A stretch of DNA of 43,997 bases, taken from positions 1-43,997 of the forward strand of contig JAFISE010000215.1 of the NCBI GenBank assembly GCA_022560025.1, given 5' to 3'. A program made the translations under genes and the position numbers. The notes below the pieces were generated by a model. It was not told where the DNA came from and searched no databases. It worked only from the letters and a program-made list of their open reading frames with translations. Source of the DNA: Stagonosporopsis chrysanthemi. Lineage: Eukaryota; Ascomycota; Dothideomycetes; Pleosporales; Didymellaceae. The stretch's first letter is position 1. Each line of letters opens with the position of its first letter. Shown in pieces: positions 25,306 through 34,568 of this stretch.

Positions 25306-26264
25306 TAGTTAATAATTAGTTACTATATGTAGAAGAATAACTAAAAGTGAATCTTAGCTTAAGTAGCTTAATACTAGTTTAGTTTGTTAAAACAAGTGTA
25401 TATTATTTTATTTTTAATTCTCTTTTAAAAGAATATTATCTTATCTAATAACTTAATTCTAAGGCAGGTCTTCTTCTTTGTACTAGATAGAGAGGTAGTA
25501 GTGTGCCTTAAAGATAATAAAGAGTAGAATAGCCTATCTTTTTATATTAATTCTCTATATAACTGTTGTTTACTCTTAGTTGCCTTGCTAGACTGTCTTT
25601 AGCCTTCTTTGTCTCTCTAAAGCTATAACAACTAGTTCTAGAGAGATCTAGCTTATTATAGAGCCTATTTTATTAAAGTTATAAGTATTATTATTTTAGA
25701 TGCTATACTTAGCTTTAATATTAGCTACTAAGCTAAACTAGCTTTATATAACCTTTAAATCCTTATAGAGAGCTTACTTGTAGTTATATCTATAATTAAA
25801 CTTTACTTTAAGCTCTAGCTAATACTTTATAAACGTACTAGGCTAGTTTATACTAATAGGGCCTATATTGCGCTTAGCGCGCAGAGAATTAGCTATAGCA
25901 GCTATATCTACTAGCTAGGGGCTAAATCTTTGTGTGTCTAGCTTAAGTATGTGCTTAATAATTATCTTCTCCTTGTTATTATCTAACTCTTGTAAGTTAG
26001 GCATAGTATTGCTTTGTAAAAGTTGTCTAGTGTGTTAATAGCTTAGCGTGCTTTAAGGCACTTTATAGATAGCTGCAGCGCGTTGCTAGAAGAGATTTAC
26101 GTCTTGTTTAAGAGCACAAAGCGCAAGCTATACCTAAGCTTCTTAAAACGCGTTAATAATAGGTTGTTGTTAAGACATTAGTATAGAAAGGGTACTTTAG
26201 TAGAGGCTTAGCAAAAGTAGCTTGCTTGCCTGTTAGCTTGCTTGCCTGTAGAGTACGTTATAAT
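25306..26264 (-). mobile_element. Fot1-like fragment C (transposase N-terminal two thirds)
   Basis: On the minus strand an ATG at 26177 opens a stop-broken transposase. It has an N-terminal helix-turn-helix region (RAAAIYKVP near 26,070-26,100, then a conserved HTR block) and the first catalytic block (YNFNKIGSI) around 25,660-25,690, followed by the Gly-Asn-x-Glu strand region. Sequence past about 25,440 can no longer be followed to the remaining catalytic Asp residues, so the 3' end is lost. The right end carries the shared repeat at 26193-26264. Confidence 0.65.
26193..26264. repeat. Right-end repeat, copy 2
   Basis: Second copy of the 70-bp repeat of 25234-25305, less mutated (keeps GCCTGTAGAGTACG). 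Also bounded by an inverted AGAGGCTT / AAGCCTCT pair. Confidence 0.7.
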
Positions 26265-27076
26265 AAAGCCTCTTAATACTATATTGTAACAAAGAGGTTG
26301 CTTTACTACATTATAAGCTTTTTACTAGCCTACTTATTAATATAGTTAATCTAATTAGATAAGTCTAATACAGTTGCTAGATAAATTTCTAGTTTAGATT
26401 TCTAACTATAGAGTGCTAGTCGTTACTTGTAGTGCTTGCATGCCCTTCCTTGCTAAGAGCTGAACAAGCTACTAAATGCACCTAGCTAAGGCTACTATGG
26501 TCGATCACGCCGTCGGAAGTATTGCGCGAGACTATACCAAAGGACCAAAAGATGCTGTGCACATACCAAGACACCACTGTGTGCAACAAGAGCATCGCAC
26601 GAGGTTCCCCCTGACCTCTGCAAATTGGCCAGCATTTTAGCAATCTAGCTAGGGTGTCCAACTTCTCAATTTGCAAAGGTAACTCGAAAGCGCAATTGTG
26701 TCCCGTGTGCGTTTGTGCGAAATGGCCACTGGCGCAATCACAATCTCTGATTTGGTCTCCTTTTCAAAGCTTGTCGCTTTCGTTGACTTCGTCTGGCCAC
26801 AATTCCAAGCATAACCTCTAATGCCTCCAAGGCGGCTATTTAGGTAGACAGAAAAACGATGGCTCTTGGCGCAAGCGGCCTTCCCACCAAAAGCCTCACA
26901 AGTGCGGTGCTTGCCTTGGCACTTTCCTCTCTCATACATAGCGCAAAGTTGCCCAGGAGAGCTACGCACGGAGGCAACTGATCGCCAATTATTCATAAGC
27001 ACAATGTTCACCGGTTTCCAAAGCACACTTATTTTCGAAGCACAGTCGTACACATCAACTGGAGCACGGTGCAAAA
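26265..27076. other. Compartment boundary and upstream region of the carbonic anhydrase gene
   Basis: From 26265 to about 26,460 the sequence is still AT-rich and RIP-like. By 26,500 it has normal base composition with TCG, CCG and TGA triplets. No gene is supported in 26,460-27,076; the open frames there show no family motif and overlap the carbonic anhydrase start on the other strand. The promoter of the next gene should lie here, but I see no convincing TATA box. Confidence 0.6.
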
Positions 27077-27969
27077 ATGCTTCTCTCAACGTTAACTGTG
27101 ATCGTTGCACTGACACGAAGCGCCCTTGGGTGCCCAGAGCACTTAAACAACAAGCGATCACATCTACAGGGACGTCAGGTCAATCCAGGGCAGAATCCTG
27201 ATGCAAATACAACCCAGAACATCTGGGCGTATGAGGTCAGTTCACATGATCATGTGTGCTTTTAATTACCAGCTCTAACATGTTTCTTCAGGCATCCTTC
27301 AACTGGGGCAAATTGAGCCCTGACTATCGTCTCTGCCAAGTCGGAACTCAACAGTCGCCCATTGCTCTATCACTCGGCAACGGGCTGTCACTTAACCACG
27401 TCCCTAGCTTCAACTATACCAGCCGCCCGGTAGCTGGAAATTTCTTCAACTGGGCATATGGACCGGCTTTTACGCTTGCCCATGACGGAGACTGGACTTC
27501 CCATCCTAGTTTTACATTTGATAATGAGACACTCTATCTCAAAGGTTGGCACATTCACGCTCCAGCCGATCACTCTGTTGGGGGCGACCGGAGTAAAGCT
27601 GAGATGCACTTCGTTCACGTCGACGCTGAGGGCCACGAAGGTGCTGTCCTAGCCTTCCGTCTAGACCCTGGCAATTTTAACAGCACCTTTTTCGATCAAC
27701 TTCCTCCAATGATTGGATTCAACGAAATGAAAGTCGAAGAGCCAATTGAGCTGGACCTGTCGCTGGCTATGGAGTCTGTACAGTATTTCAACGAGTTCTG
27801 GACATACCAAGGCAGTTTGACTAGCCCACCTTGCCATGAAGGCATTAGGTGGTTCATTGCCAGGCAAATCATGTTTACTGGCGTGGAGCAAATGCAAGCG
27901 ATTCTAGGAGCAAGCACTTATTCTGCGAGAGCTGAGCAGGAAGTCTGGCAGCATCGCATCAACGAGTAA
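27077..27969 (+). CDS. Secreted alpha-class carbonic anhydrase
   Basis: Two exons, 27077-27235 and 27292-27969, with a 56-nt intron (GTCAGT..TTCAG, branch-like CTAAC near 27275), give 278 residues. Splicing is in phase 0 and joins IWAYE to ASFNWGK, restoring the WxYxxxxxW start of the alpha-CA fold. Alpha-CAs interconvert CO2 and bicarbonate with a zinc held by three His: here H140 and H142 in WHIH and H159 in EMHFVHV. QSPI (74-77) and the SLTSPPC block, with its Cys able to pair with C68, are also present. Residues 1-18 form a signal peptide (MLLSTLTVIVALTRSALG), so it acts outside the cell. Several N-x-S/T sites fit secretion. The length is normal for fungal alpha-CAs. It is the first intact gene next to the dead repeat block. 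Confidence 0.93.
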
Positions 27970-28440
27970 TTTAGTCACAGTAGGAAGCAGGGACGGATGT
28001 TTTGTGGAAGGTTCTGCATGTAGTTTCCTGTATGCAACATTATGGTGATCAAAGAACACTGATACAACAATGAAGCAAGGAGATGAATTAGATCTATCGG
28101 ATTGACGTTGGACCACTTGTAATGTACAGTATGACATGAACGGACACCCGGATCAAGGAACGCTAAGCAGGGCAAGAATGCATTGTGTTCAGCAGATTTT
28201 ACCTGGAATCTATCCCTATGCTTGGCAATACTTGCCGTTGGGATGTCGTTGGGATAGACTGGAATGAATCAACATAACGAAGTACTCCAATACCGCACTA
28301 TGTCATCATCGAGCTGATCCAGACGGTCCTGCTAGCCACGCTTACGCGATCAGGTTGACATCCAAAGCGACGGCAAGGTCACGGTTCTCCTTCCCTCAAC
28401 TCCTGTAGCTTCACTCAAGGCACATACTTTCTCTTCACAT
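27970..28440. other. Intergenic, no gene recognised
   Basis: Normal composition. It probably holds the 3' untranslated region of the carbonic anhydrase. An open frame without ATG from about 28,370 (reading STPVASLKAH) runs into the following dehydrogenase relic and may be part of its N-terminus. Confidence 0.5.
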
Positions 28441-29482
28441 TTAGTCACTGATGACTTACTGAAACTCAATGGACGCACGATTTTATGCGTGACTTGACTG
28501 CAAGCATGCGTTGACATTGACAGTTGCGATGTGATCGTGTTCTAACCCTGATCGTACCAGTATCAGGAGGTGCAGGTGCTGTCGGCATGGTCGTTGGCAA
28601 AGCCACTCTGGGGAGTGGGGGTGATAGTGGTGTTTCTCGATTTGTTGCCACAAATGCCGGAGGAGAAATGGCGTGGGTCTCTGTTCTAAACCTCTCGAAC
28701 TTCACTCACACGAAAACCAGGAGATGACATGCAACCGATGGCAATCGCCAACACCAAAACTTGGTATCAGAAACTCAATATTCAAGACGAAGAGGCTATG
28801 GCAAACGCCATGAACCAGATTCGGACGGGGTTGCGCTTCCCGATCCGGGTTTCTATTTCTTGTGCTGTCATCTCAGGAGAGAGCGAGCGATGCGTGCGAC
28901 TACCCTATCTCTGTTTTCCGAGACATCCTCGACGCAAATACTACACGTATATTATCCATCACAAGCGAGGTTGCAAACGAAGTGCATCGTGCTAAAGTCA
29001 CAGGAAGTGTGGTTCTCATTGCCAGCATGAGCGGCCACGTCACTAATCGAGGCATCAACACTGCAGCCTACAATGCCTCCAAAGCTGCCGTACATCAACT
29101 GGCACAATCACTAGCTGCTGAGTGGGGCCATCCGCAGAACACATTCGCCGGCAGTACTATTACTACAACAAATCCGAACCCAGGTATTGACCCTAGAAGA
29201 GATCATGCTCCGATTCGAGTAAAGACTTTGAGCCCAGGGCACATTTATACGCCACTAAGTGAGGCAGCTAGACTACGAGGATTGACAACTCAGTGGGCCA
29301 GTCAAAACATGCTAGGAAGGATCGGCGAATCTGAAGAGTACAGAGGCCCAGTGCTGTTTCTCTTGAGCGAAGGCAGCAGCTACAGGACAAAGGCGGTGAG
29401 TTCCTTGACCTAAAACATTTGTTCAGAACATAATGCGAGGCGATAGGATCTCAGAGTTGACGGCGGTCATTGTGCTTGGTGA
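28441..29482 (+). pseudogene. Short-chain dehydrogenase/reductase, apparently frameshifted
   Basis: Pieces of one classical SDR occur in order but in different frames. They are: an N-terminal strand (LKLNGRTIL, 28459-28485); the cofactor loop SGGAGAVG from 28562; VVFLDLLPQMPEEKW from 28627; an MANAMNQI helix at about 28800; CAVIS near 28862; VFRDILDANTT from 28914; then the active site SMSG..YNASK (catalytic Tyr and Lys) and LSPGHIYTPL. A 51-nt intron (29396-29446) restores the C-terminal DLRVDGGHCAW and stop at 29482. A 48-nt intron at 28673-28720 would remove one stop. Two shifts remain that no intron explains: one at the G run 28616-28621 and one at 28875-28885. No in-frame ATG was found. 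The closest type is a sorbitol/mannitol-like SDR. It is either a recent pseudogene or carries sequencing indels. Confidence 0.65.
29396..29446 (+). other. Terminal intron of the SDR relic
   Basis: GTGAGT..GATAG, 51 nt, phase 0. Removing it joins SYRTKA to DLRVDGG, the usual C-terminal motif of classical SDRs. Its intactness argues that the gene decayed recently. Confidence 0.75.
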
Positions 29483-29731
29483 GGTTGCAGCATCTTGAAA
29501 ACCGGGTGTCGGTGTATTTGACTCGGTCCCACCTTGTCCGATTAAACCCGTGGTGCAATCACAACCTGTTGGGGCCCCGCAAAGCTTGGCAATCAGCTCG
29601 TGAGACGGCCTCAGGTTGATTGCGGGCGGAGAAACCCACGTAGTGAGTTGGCATTCAGCACACTGATGGGCTTCAGACTGTCGCTCACAATCTCCACTTT
29701 GATTATTGGAAAGCCCTTCGGCTGACCACGA

Positions 29732-29737
29732 TATAAA
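29732..29737 (+). promoter_or_regulatory. Possible TATA box of the lyase gene
   Basis: TATAAA about 190 bp upstream of the chosen ATG at 29925. This distance leaves room for a long 5' untranslated region, which makes the assignment tentative. Confidence 0.35.
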
Positions 29738-29924
29738 TTGGCTAGCTCCCGACCGCGACAATTGCACCGATGTATCTTGGCCAAACGATGGCAAAGTCGA
29801 GGTCTACGTCAGATGGGGTACAAACATTCATAACCGATTGAATTGCACCGCGTTTTCTATACCTCGATTAGCCACGGAACTCCGCAGCTTGACAACTTTC
29901 CATTCCATAGGGAGAGAGCTAGTC

Positions 29925-31739
29925 ATGAAGTTGTCCACTCTTGTCTCCATCACCTTTGCAGCATATGGTGTTCTTGCCATGCCTATGCGGCGCCAATCCA
30001 GCTCCCGGCCGATGGAAAATCTCGGACGAGGCGTCGTTGTCATCCGTTCCAGTTTGAACTCGACATTCATCAGCTGGCGTCTTCTCGGGCTTGATCCAGA
30101 CGGCATCGGCTTCAATGTCTACCGTTCCACGAATGGCGGCGATGCGACACGCCTCAACTCTGAAATCCTGGTTAAAGGCACGAACTACCTCGACTCAACA
30201 GCAAATCTGCTGTCATCGAACAGTTACTGGGTAAGAGCCGTTATTGACGGCAAAGAGCAATCCCCTGCCAGTGGGAGCTTCACCTTGGCTGCGAATAGTG
30301 CACAAGAGCCTGTTGTGCGCGTTCCAATCAGATCTGGAGAACCTATCAAGTACGTTTGGGTGGGGGACTTTGATGCAGATGGGGAGTATGATTACCTCAT
30401 CGACAGGCACGGGACGCAGCAGGGCCTCGAAGCCTACCGAAGAGATGGGAAGTTCCTGTGGAAAGTCGACATGGGTCCGAACAGTGTCAATCAGAACAAT
30501 ATCGAACCGGGATCTTCTGGTATAGACGTAGGCCATTGGGACGGAGTTACAGTTTACGACCTAGACAGTGACGGCATTGCCGAGGTTATCGTGCGCATCT
30601 CCAACGGTGTTGTTTTTGGTGACGGCACTACGTTCAAGGAGGGCGCAAATAATGACGAGCAATTCATCGCAGTTTTAGACGGCAAGACGGGTGCTCTTCG
30701 TGCGACGTCCAAGATCAGGAACGATTACATCGAGCATGGACCTTTCGCTGCACGGCTAGGCGTTGGGTTCCTCGACGGCAAACAAGCACACATTGTCGCT
30801 TTTATGAAAAACCGACGGGATGACAAACAATTCAACCGTAATCTGGCCGCATGGACGTTCGACGGTAGCAAGATCACTGAGAAGTGGGTTTACGACGATG
30901 AGAATGCTGGAAGCGGATCCGACGGCCACAACACTCGCATCGTCGACGTCGATGGTGACGGAAAGGACGAGGTCGGAGAGATCATGTTCATGTTGAACGG
31001 AGACGGTACCCTCAAGTATGACATGACTACGTCAGGTATCGGTCACGGAGATCGTTGGCAAATTGCCAAGATGGATCCCACTCGCCCAGGCCTGCAAGGC
31101 TATGGTGTTCAGCAGAATAATGCTGACAAACTCTGGGAATATTACTATGACGCTACGGACGGCAAAGTATTATGGAAGCACTACGGAGACGAGGTAGCCG
31201 ACATTGGACGCGGTCTGATTGGTGACATCGACCCTGGCAAGCCAGGCTTAGAATCATGGAGTGCCGGAGGATCTGGTCTATACAACGCGCCTAGCAACAC
31301 GTTGCTTGAAGAGGATAAAACTCTATCCCCATGGGCGCATCTGTCGCTGTGGTGGGACGGTGATGATACTGTCGAGCTCTACAACGACGGCAAGATCGAG
31401 AAGTGGGATCCTGCAAATCCGACCAAGTCCAACAGCTTACCACGCCTCTTTCGCATTGATAAGTACGGCGCTATTAACCCTGGCGACCCAAATCCAGGCT
31501 TTCTGGGCGACATCTTCGGCGACTGGCGTGAGGAAGTCATCACCACCAACCAGGCGTATGACGAGCTCATTATCTTCACGACGGATCAACCTACCGAACG
31601 CCGGTTGTATACGCTCGCGCACAATCCTGCTTATCGCAATGGAATGACCTTGAAGGGATACCTCCAGAATGCTCATGTTGACTACTACATTGGCCATGGC
31701 ATGAAGCAACCGCCAAGGCCAAACATTAGATATGTGTAG
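29925..31739 (+). CDS. Secreted rhamnogalacturonan lyase, PL11 family
   Basis: A single exon encodes 604 residues. The frame is open further upstream, but the ATG at 29925 starts a clear signal peptide (MKLSTLVSITFAAYGVLA), so I chose it. PL11 enzymes cleave the rhamnogalacturonan I backbone of pectin by beta-elimination outside the cell. They have an N-terminal fibronectin-like domain (here about residues 25-125) and an eight-bladed propeller studded with Ca-binding Asp-rich loops. Such loops are visible: DFDADGEYD (about 148-156), DLDSDG (212-217) and DVDGDGKDE (341-349), plus the family-typical HNTR (about 335-338) and GDWREE near the C-terminus. The length matches bacterial YesW (about 620). 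The family is mainly bacterial and sporadic in fungi; with no intron, transfer from bacteria is a reasonable idea, though unproven. It probably serves plant cell-wall breakdown. Confidence 0.92.
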   Translation: MKLSTLVSITFAAYGVLAMPMRRQSSSRPMENLGRGVVVIRSSLNSTFISWRLLGLDPDGIGFNVYRSTNGGDATRLNSEILVKGTNYLDSTANLLSSNSYWVRAVIDGKEQSPASGSFTLAANSAQEPVVRVPIRSGEPIKYVWVGDFDADGEYDYLIDRHGTQQGLEAYRRDGKFLWKVDMGPNSVNQNNIEPGSSGIDVGHWDGVTVYDLDSDGIAEVIVRISNGVVFGDGTTFKEGANNDEQFIAVLDGKTGALRATSKIRNDYIEHGPFAARLGVGFLDGKQAHIVAFMKNRRDDKQFNRNLAAWTFDGSKITEKWVYDDENAGSGSDGHNTRIVDVDGDGKDEVGEIMFMLNGDGTLKYDMTTSGIGHGDRWQIAKMDPTRPGLQGYGVQQNNADKLWEYYYDATDGKVLWKHYGDEVADIGRGLIGDIDPGKPGLESWSAGGSGLYNAPSNTLLEEDKTLSPWAHLSLWWDGDDTVELYNDGKIEKWDPANPTKSNSLPRLFRIDKYGAINPGDPNPGFLGDIFGDWREEVITTNQAYDELIIFTTDQPTERRLYTLAHNPAYRNGMTLKGYLQNAHVDYYIGHGMKQPPRPNIRYV

Positions 31740-32087
31740 CGCTTATAATGCTGAATCGGGGCTGATGCTGTGCGGATACACTACAAGAATTTGATACTCG
31801 AGAATCTATAGACAAATCCGCCAATATTTCAAACACGGTGGACGCTCACGAAAGTACAGGGTTCGTTACGGTGTTCAGCTGACATCAGGTTTGGGCCGAC
31901 CATACTAACGACACTCAAGCTGAATCCTGTTGATATCCAACCGCGAGACGTAAAAGGTCTTCCGGTTGAAATCCAACGAGATTAGAGGAGTGGTGACGTA
32001 AGCACATGCCTGTACTCATCATTCTGAATCGCAAGTCTGCTGACAACGTATTCTGATTTGAGCGGAGTCTACGGTCACTGTCACGCA
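31740..32087. other. Convergent intergenic region
   Basis: 3' ends of the plus-strand lyase and the minus-strand SDR face each other here. No gene or strong hairpin recognised. Confidence 0.5.
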
Positions 32088-32969
32088 CTACCATGGTAAC
32101 TGTAGGGGTGTTGAAAGTTTCTCGACAGGTCCGAGCACGGGCTCAGCTGTACCAATGTCGCTGCGAGAAGGTCAGTCAAGATCAGTCTAAAAGGAATGCG
32201 AAAATCTGACCGTGGTCCCCGGGGCGCCCAGTACTCTCCAGTCTTGCTGATATCGAAAGTCTCAATCCATTCTGCAAGCGACTTTGCCGCAACATCAGGA
32301 GTGACAGCCCCACCTTCGTCCCAAAACTTGTCAAATCCGACTCCCTTGGTCATTTCTGTTCTCATGAAACCGGGATGGACTACCGCTATTGCAACACCTC
32401 TAGCCTTCAGGTCCAGGCTCAACAGCTTCGCAGCCATATTCAGGGCCGTCTTGCTAGCGTGATGACCGTAGTTTCCGCCGCCCTCCTTCTCGTGCCTGAG
32501 AGTGATGCTCCCGCTTTCCGATGACACAAAGATGACTTTCGTATGCTTTCCCAGCAGCTCATCACTCGCATTAGCTAGAGTGGTGACAAGTATTGTAGGA
32601 CCAATGGCGCACGTGCGGTACATGCGCTCTTGTGCCTCGAAAGATGGTTCCTTGAGGCTTTCCGTGGCGAAGTAGCCGGCAGTAATGATAACGACATCCA
32701 GACTGGAAACGTCTTTGGTGTTGAGGAAGTGAATGATTTTGTTGCCGGCATCAGGGGAGGCAATGTCGATATCCGGGATGTAGTTGAGGTTCTTGCCTAT
32801 CTATTGTTAATGCAATCTAATATGGCGTTGATCCCCAAGACTCACTACCAGCAGGAGGTTCGGACGACCTTGCTGTCCCGAAGACGTTGTTGCTTGCGTC
32901 ATTTGCACACAGCTGTATCAGGCTTGCTCCAAGACCGCGGGTAGCACCTACAATCAAGACGTTAGGCAT
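32088..32969 (-). CDS. Short-chain dehydrogenase/reductase family protein with atypical active site
   Basis: Three exons on the minus strand: 32846-32969, 32211-32796 and 32088-32160. Introns of 49 nt (GTGAGT..GATAG) and 50 nt (GTCAGA..TCGCAG) are removed in consistent phase, giving 260 residues. The NAD(P)-binding loop is GATRGLG (8-14) and the beta-strand motif is ITAG (79-82). Around the active site, VSSESGS (132-138) supplies a Ser, but where classical SDRs have YxxxK this protein reads YGHHASK: Lys is at 157 and the Tyr position (153) is His. Y151 is nearby and might substitute. The spliced C-terminus reads GPRDIGTAEPVLG..LQLPW, which matches the usual end of this fungal subfamily and supports the second intron. 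Cytosolic; substrate unknown. Confidence 0.85.
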
Positions 32970-33209
32970 TCTGGCTGTCTGAAGTCTGATACGTTCCAAG
33001 AAGCAAAAATATCTGGTAAGAGTCGAGGTGAATGGGCTGTAGGTGATGACTTTCTTCGTCCGAGTTGGTGACGTCGTTGCTTACATTGCGTGTTCTCCTC
33101 GAGAACCCATGGATGCAAGCTTATCGATAAGAAGGCGTGTGAGTGCAGCAACAAGAACGACAGCCAATCGATTGTAGAGAGACAAGAATTACGCCCATTC
33201 TATCCTCGT
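32970..33209. other. Short intergenic region
   Basis: Between two minus-strand genes. It must hold the promoter of the SDR and the 3' end of the deaminase-like gene. No motif stands out. Confidence 0.4.
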
Positions 33210-34568
33210 TCAATCCATGCCGTCTGTGTTCAATAGGTTTTGCCTGCTCGTCATGGGCTCAGCGCGCCACCTGACAAACCCGGTTTCCTCCTTTCCTGCT
33301 GGGCTGGCGTGTTCGGCCTCCTTCAAGATCTCCTTGTCAATGGCTTCTATAATATTGCGGTAATGTTGGCGAGTCTCATTTCTATAGTTAGCTAAGTCAG
33401 GCACCGTCCACTGATCATACAGCCGGCCATGTGTGTTGGCGGGCACAAAGCATCCATGGCAGCGGAGGAACAGGTAGCAGAGATAGCACAACCATTTGGA
33501 CGTCCCAATAGCTCGAGGACGATGGGAAACCAGGGCCGACGACTCGATGTGATCGTAATATACGGCTAGTTGAACCTCCGCATGTACATGGCAGCTGGTC
33601 GCCCAGGCTTCGTAACCGATTGTGGTAGGTACGCTATTGTATGGCGTCAAAAACTCCAGTTGCACCTTGCTTTGGAATAGAGCAGGATAGCTTTCGCTCG
33701 TCTTGACGAGCGACGTCGCAATACGCCAGTAAGCAGCAATCTTTTCGATCTGTCGTAGGCATTTGATAGCCGATGCTACCTTCGCTGTAGGCGTGGTACT
33801 AGGACTGTCTTCCAAGCGTCGTGCAAAATCTGCGACATCTTCGGACTTGCAAAAGTAATAGCTCGCCTTAATGAGCGTGCTCAGCGAAGCGAGCTCCTCA
33901 GACGATCCTGCTTCGGACGTCTCGAAGGCTTCATAGGTCGGAGCCAGATCCTGCAGGTGCGCCTCTACCGATCGCCTTGACGTTGCTTCTTTCTTGGTGT
34001 AAAGAAACTGGACTCGATGGAACAGATTTTCAAAGTCTCGCCACAGTGGCTTCTTGTGCTGCTTGGATAGGTATTTTGGCTTCTCCCATTTGTCGGACCG
34101 TAGCCGAGCCAGCAGTCGGCGGAAATGCAGCTTTACAATGCATGCAAACAGTACATTGACTTTTGCAGAATATTCAAGAGCACATTGGCTACTCAAGGTC
34201 AGATGATTGACTATCTCCTGCAGCGAGACTTTCACTTCGCCACTCAAAGCCAAGTCTAATGCTGCGAACCGTACCGTAAGCCCCGCCGGCTGTACGCGCT
34301 CTTCTAGACACACGGCAGCCACACTTTGTGCACCTTCCTCGATGGCAGCTAAGAGGGCAAGGTCATCTGCCAGCTGCTGCTCGACACGAAGCGGCAATGA
34401 GTAGCGTTCTCTTTTCTCGGGCTCTTCCAGGAGAAACGTTCGCGGCGCTACAGGGACAGCGTTCGTGCGCTTTTCAAGTTCTACAAGATGCTGGCGGAAG
34501 AGATCTTCGGGAATTTGGGACCATATCGAGCTATCTGGCTCTGCCGTACGGCTTTCGAGTCGTAACAT
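33210..34568 (-). CDS. OTT_1508-like deaminase family protein
   Basis: A single exon encodes 452 residues. The C-terminal third carries the pattern of the zinc-dependent deaminase-like family named after Orientia OTT_1508, which is common in ascomycetes: HAE (329-331) for zinc binding and the proton-shuttling Glu, then IGTSKWLCYLCYLFL (354-368) with the CxxC pair C361/C364, and His380 in a THGRLYDQW block. The first 310 residues are helical and not assignable. There is no signal peptide or membrane segment, so it is probably intracellular. The family belongs to the deaminase fold that includes nucleic-acid deaminases and bacterial toxin domains, but fungal members have no established substrate that I know of. 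Whether it edits, defends or does something else cannot be told from sequence. Confidence 0.8.
   Translation of the reverse strand: MLRLESRTAEPDSSIWSQIPEDLFRQHLVELEKRTNAVPVAPRTFLLEEPEKRERYSLPLRVEQQLADDLALLAAIEEGAQSVAAVCLEERVQPAGLTVRFAALDLALSGEVKVSLQEIVNHLTLSSQCALEYSAKVNVLFACIVKLHFRRLLARLRSDKWEKPKYLSKQHKKPLWRDFENLFHRVQFLYTKKEATSRRSVEAHLQDLAPTYEAFETSEAGSSEELASLSTLIKASYYFCKSEDVADFARRLEDSPSTTPTAKVASAIKCLRQIEKIAAYWRIATSLVKTSESYPALFQSKVQLEFLTPYNSVPTTIGYEAWATSCHVHAEVQLAVYYDHIESSALVSHRPRAIGTSKWLCYLCYLFLRCHGCFVPANTHGRLYDQWTVPDLANYRNETRQHYRNIIEAIDKEILKEAEHASPAGKEETGFVRWRAEPMTSRQNLLNTDGMD

Noticed and set aside
25234..26264. Possible LTR pair (direct repeats 960 bp apart)
   Set aside because: Transposase orientation on each side shows that the repeats are right-hand terminal ends of two opposite DNA transposon fragments, not LTRs.
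1..26460. CRISPR-like, centromeric or telomeric origin for the AT-rich block
   Set aside because: There are no regularly spaced repeats and no telomere-type repeats. The sequence resolves into recognisable retrotransposons and DNA transposons with target duplications. A centromeric location cannot be judged from sequence alone.
26649..27161. Minus-strand open frame of 170 codons
   Set aside because: It overlaps the signal-peptide exon of the carbonic anhydrase on the other strand and shows no domain, and the carbonic anhydrase model is strongly supported.
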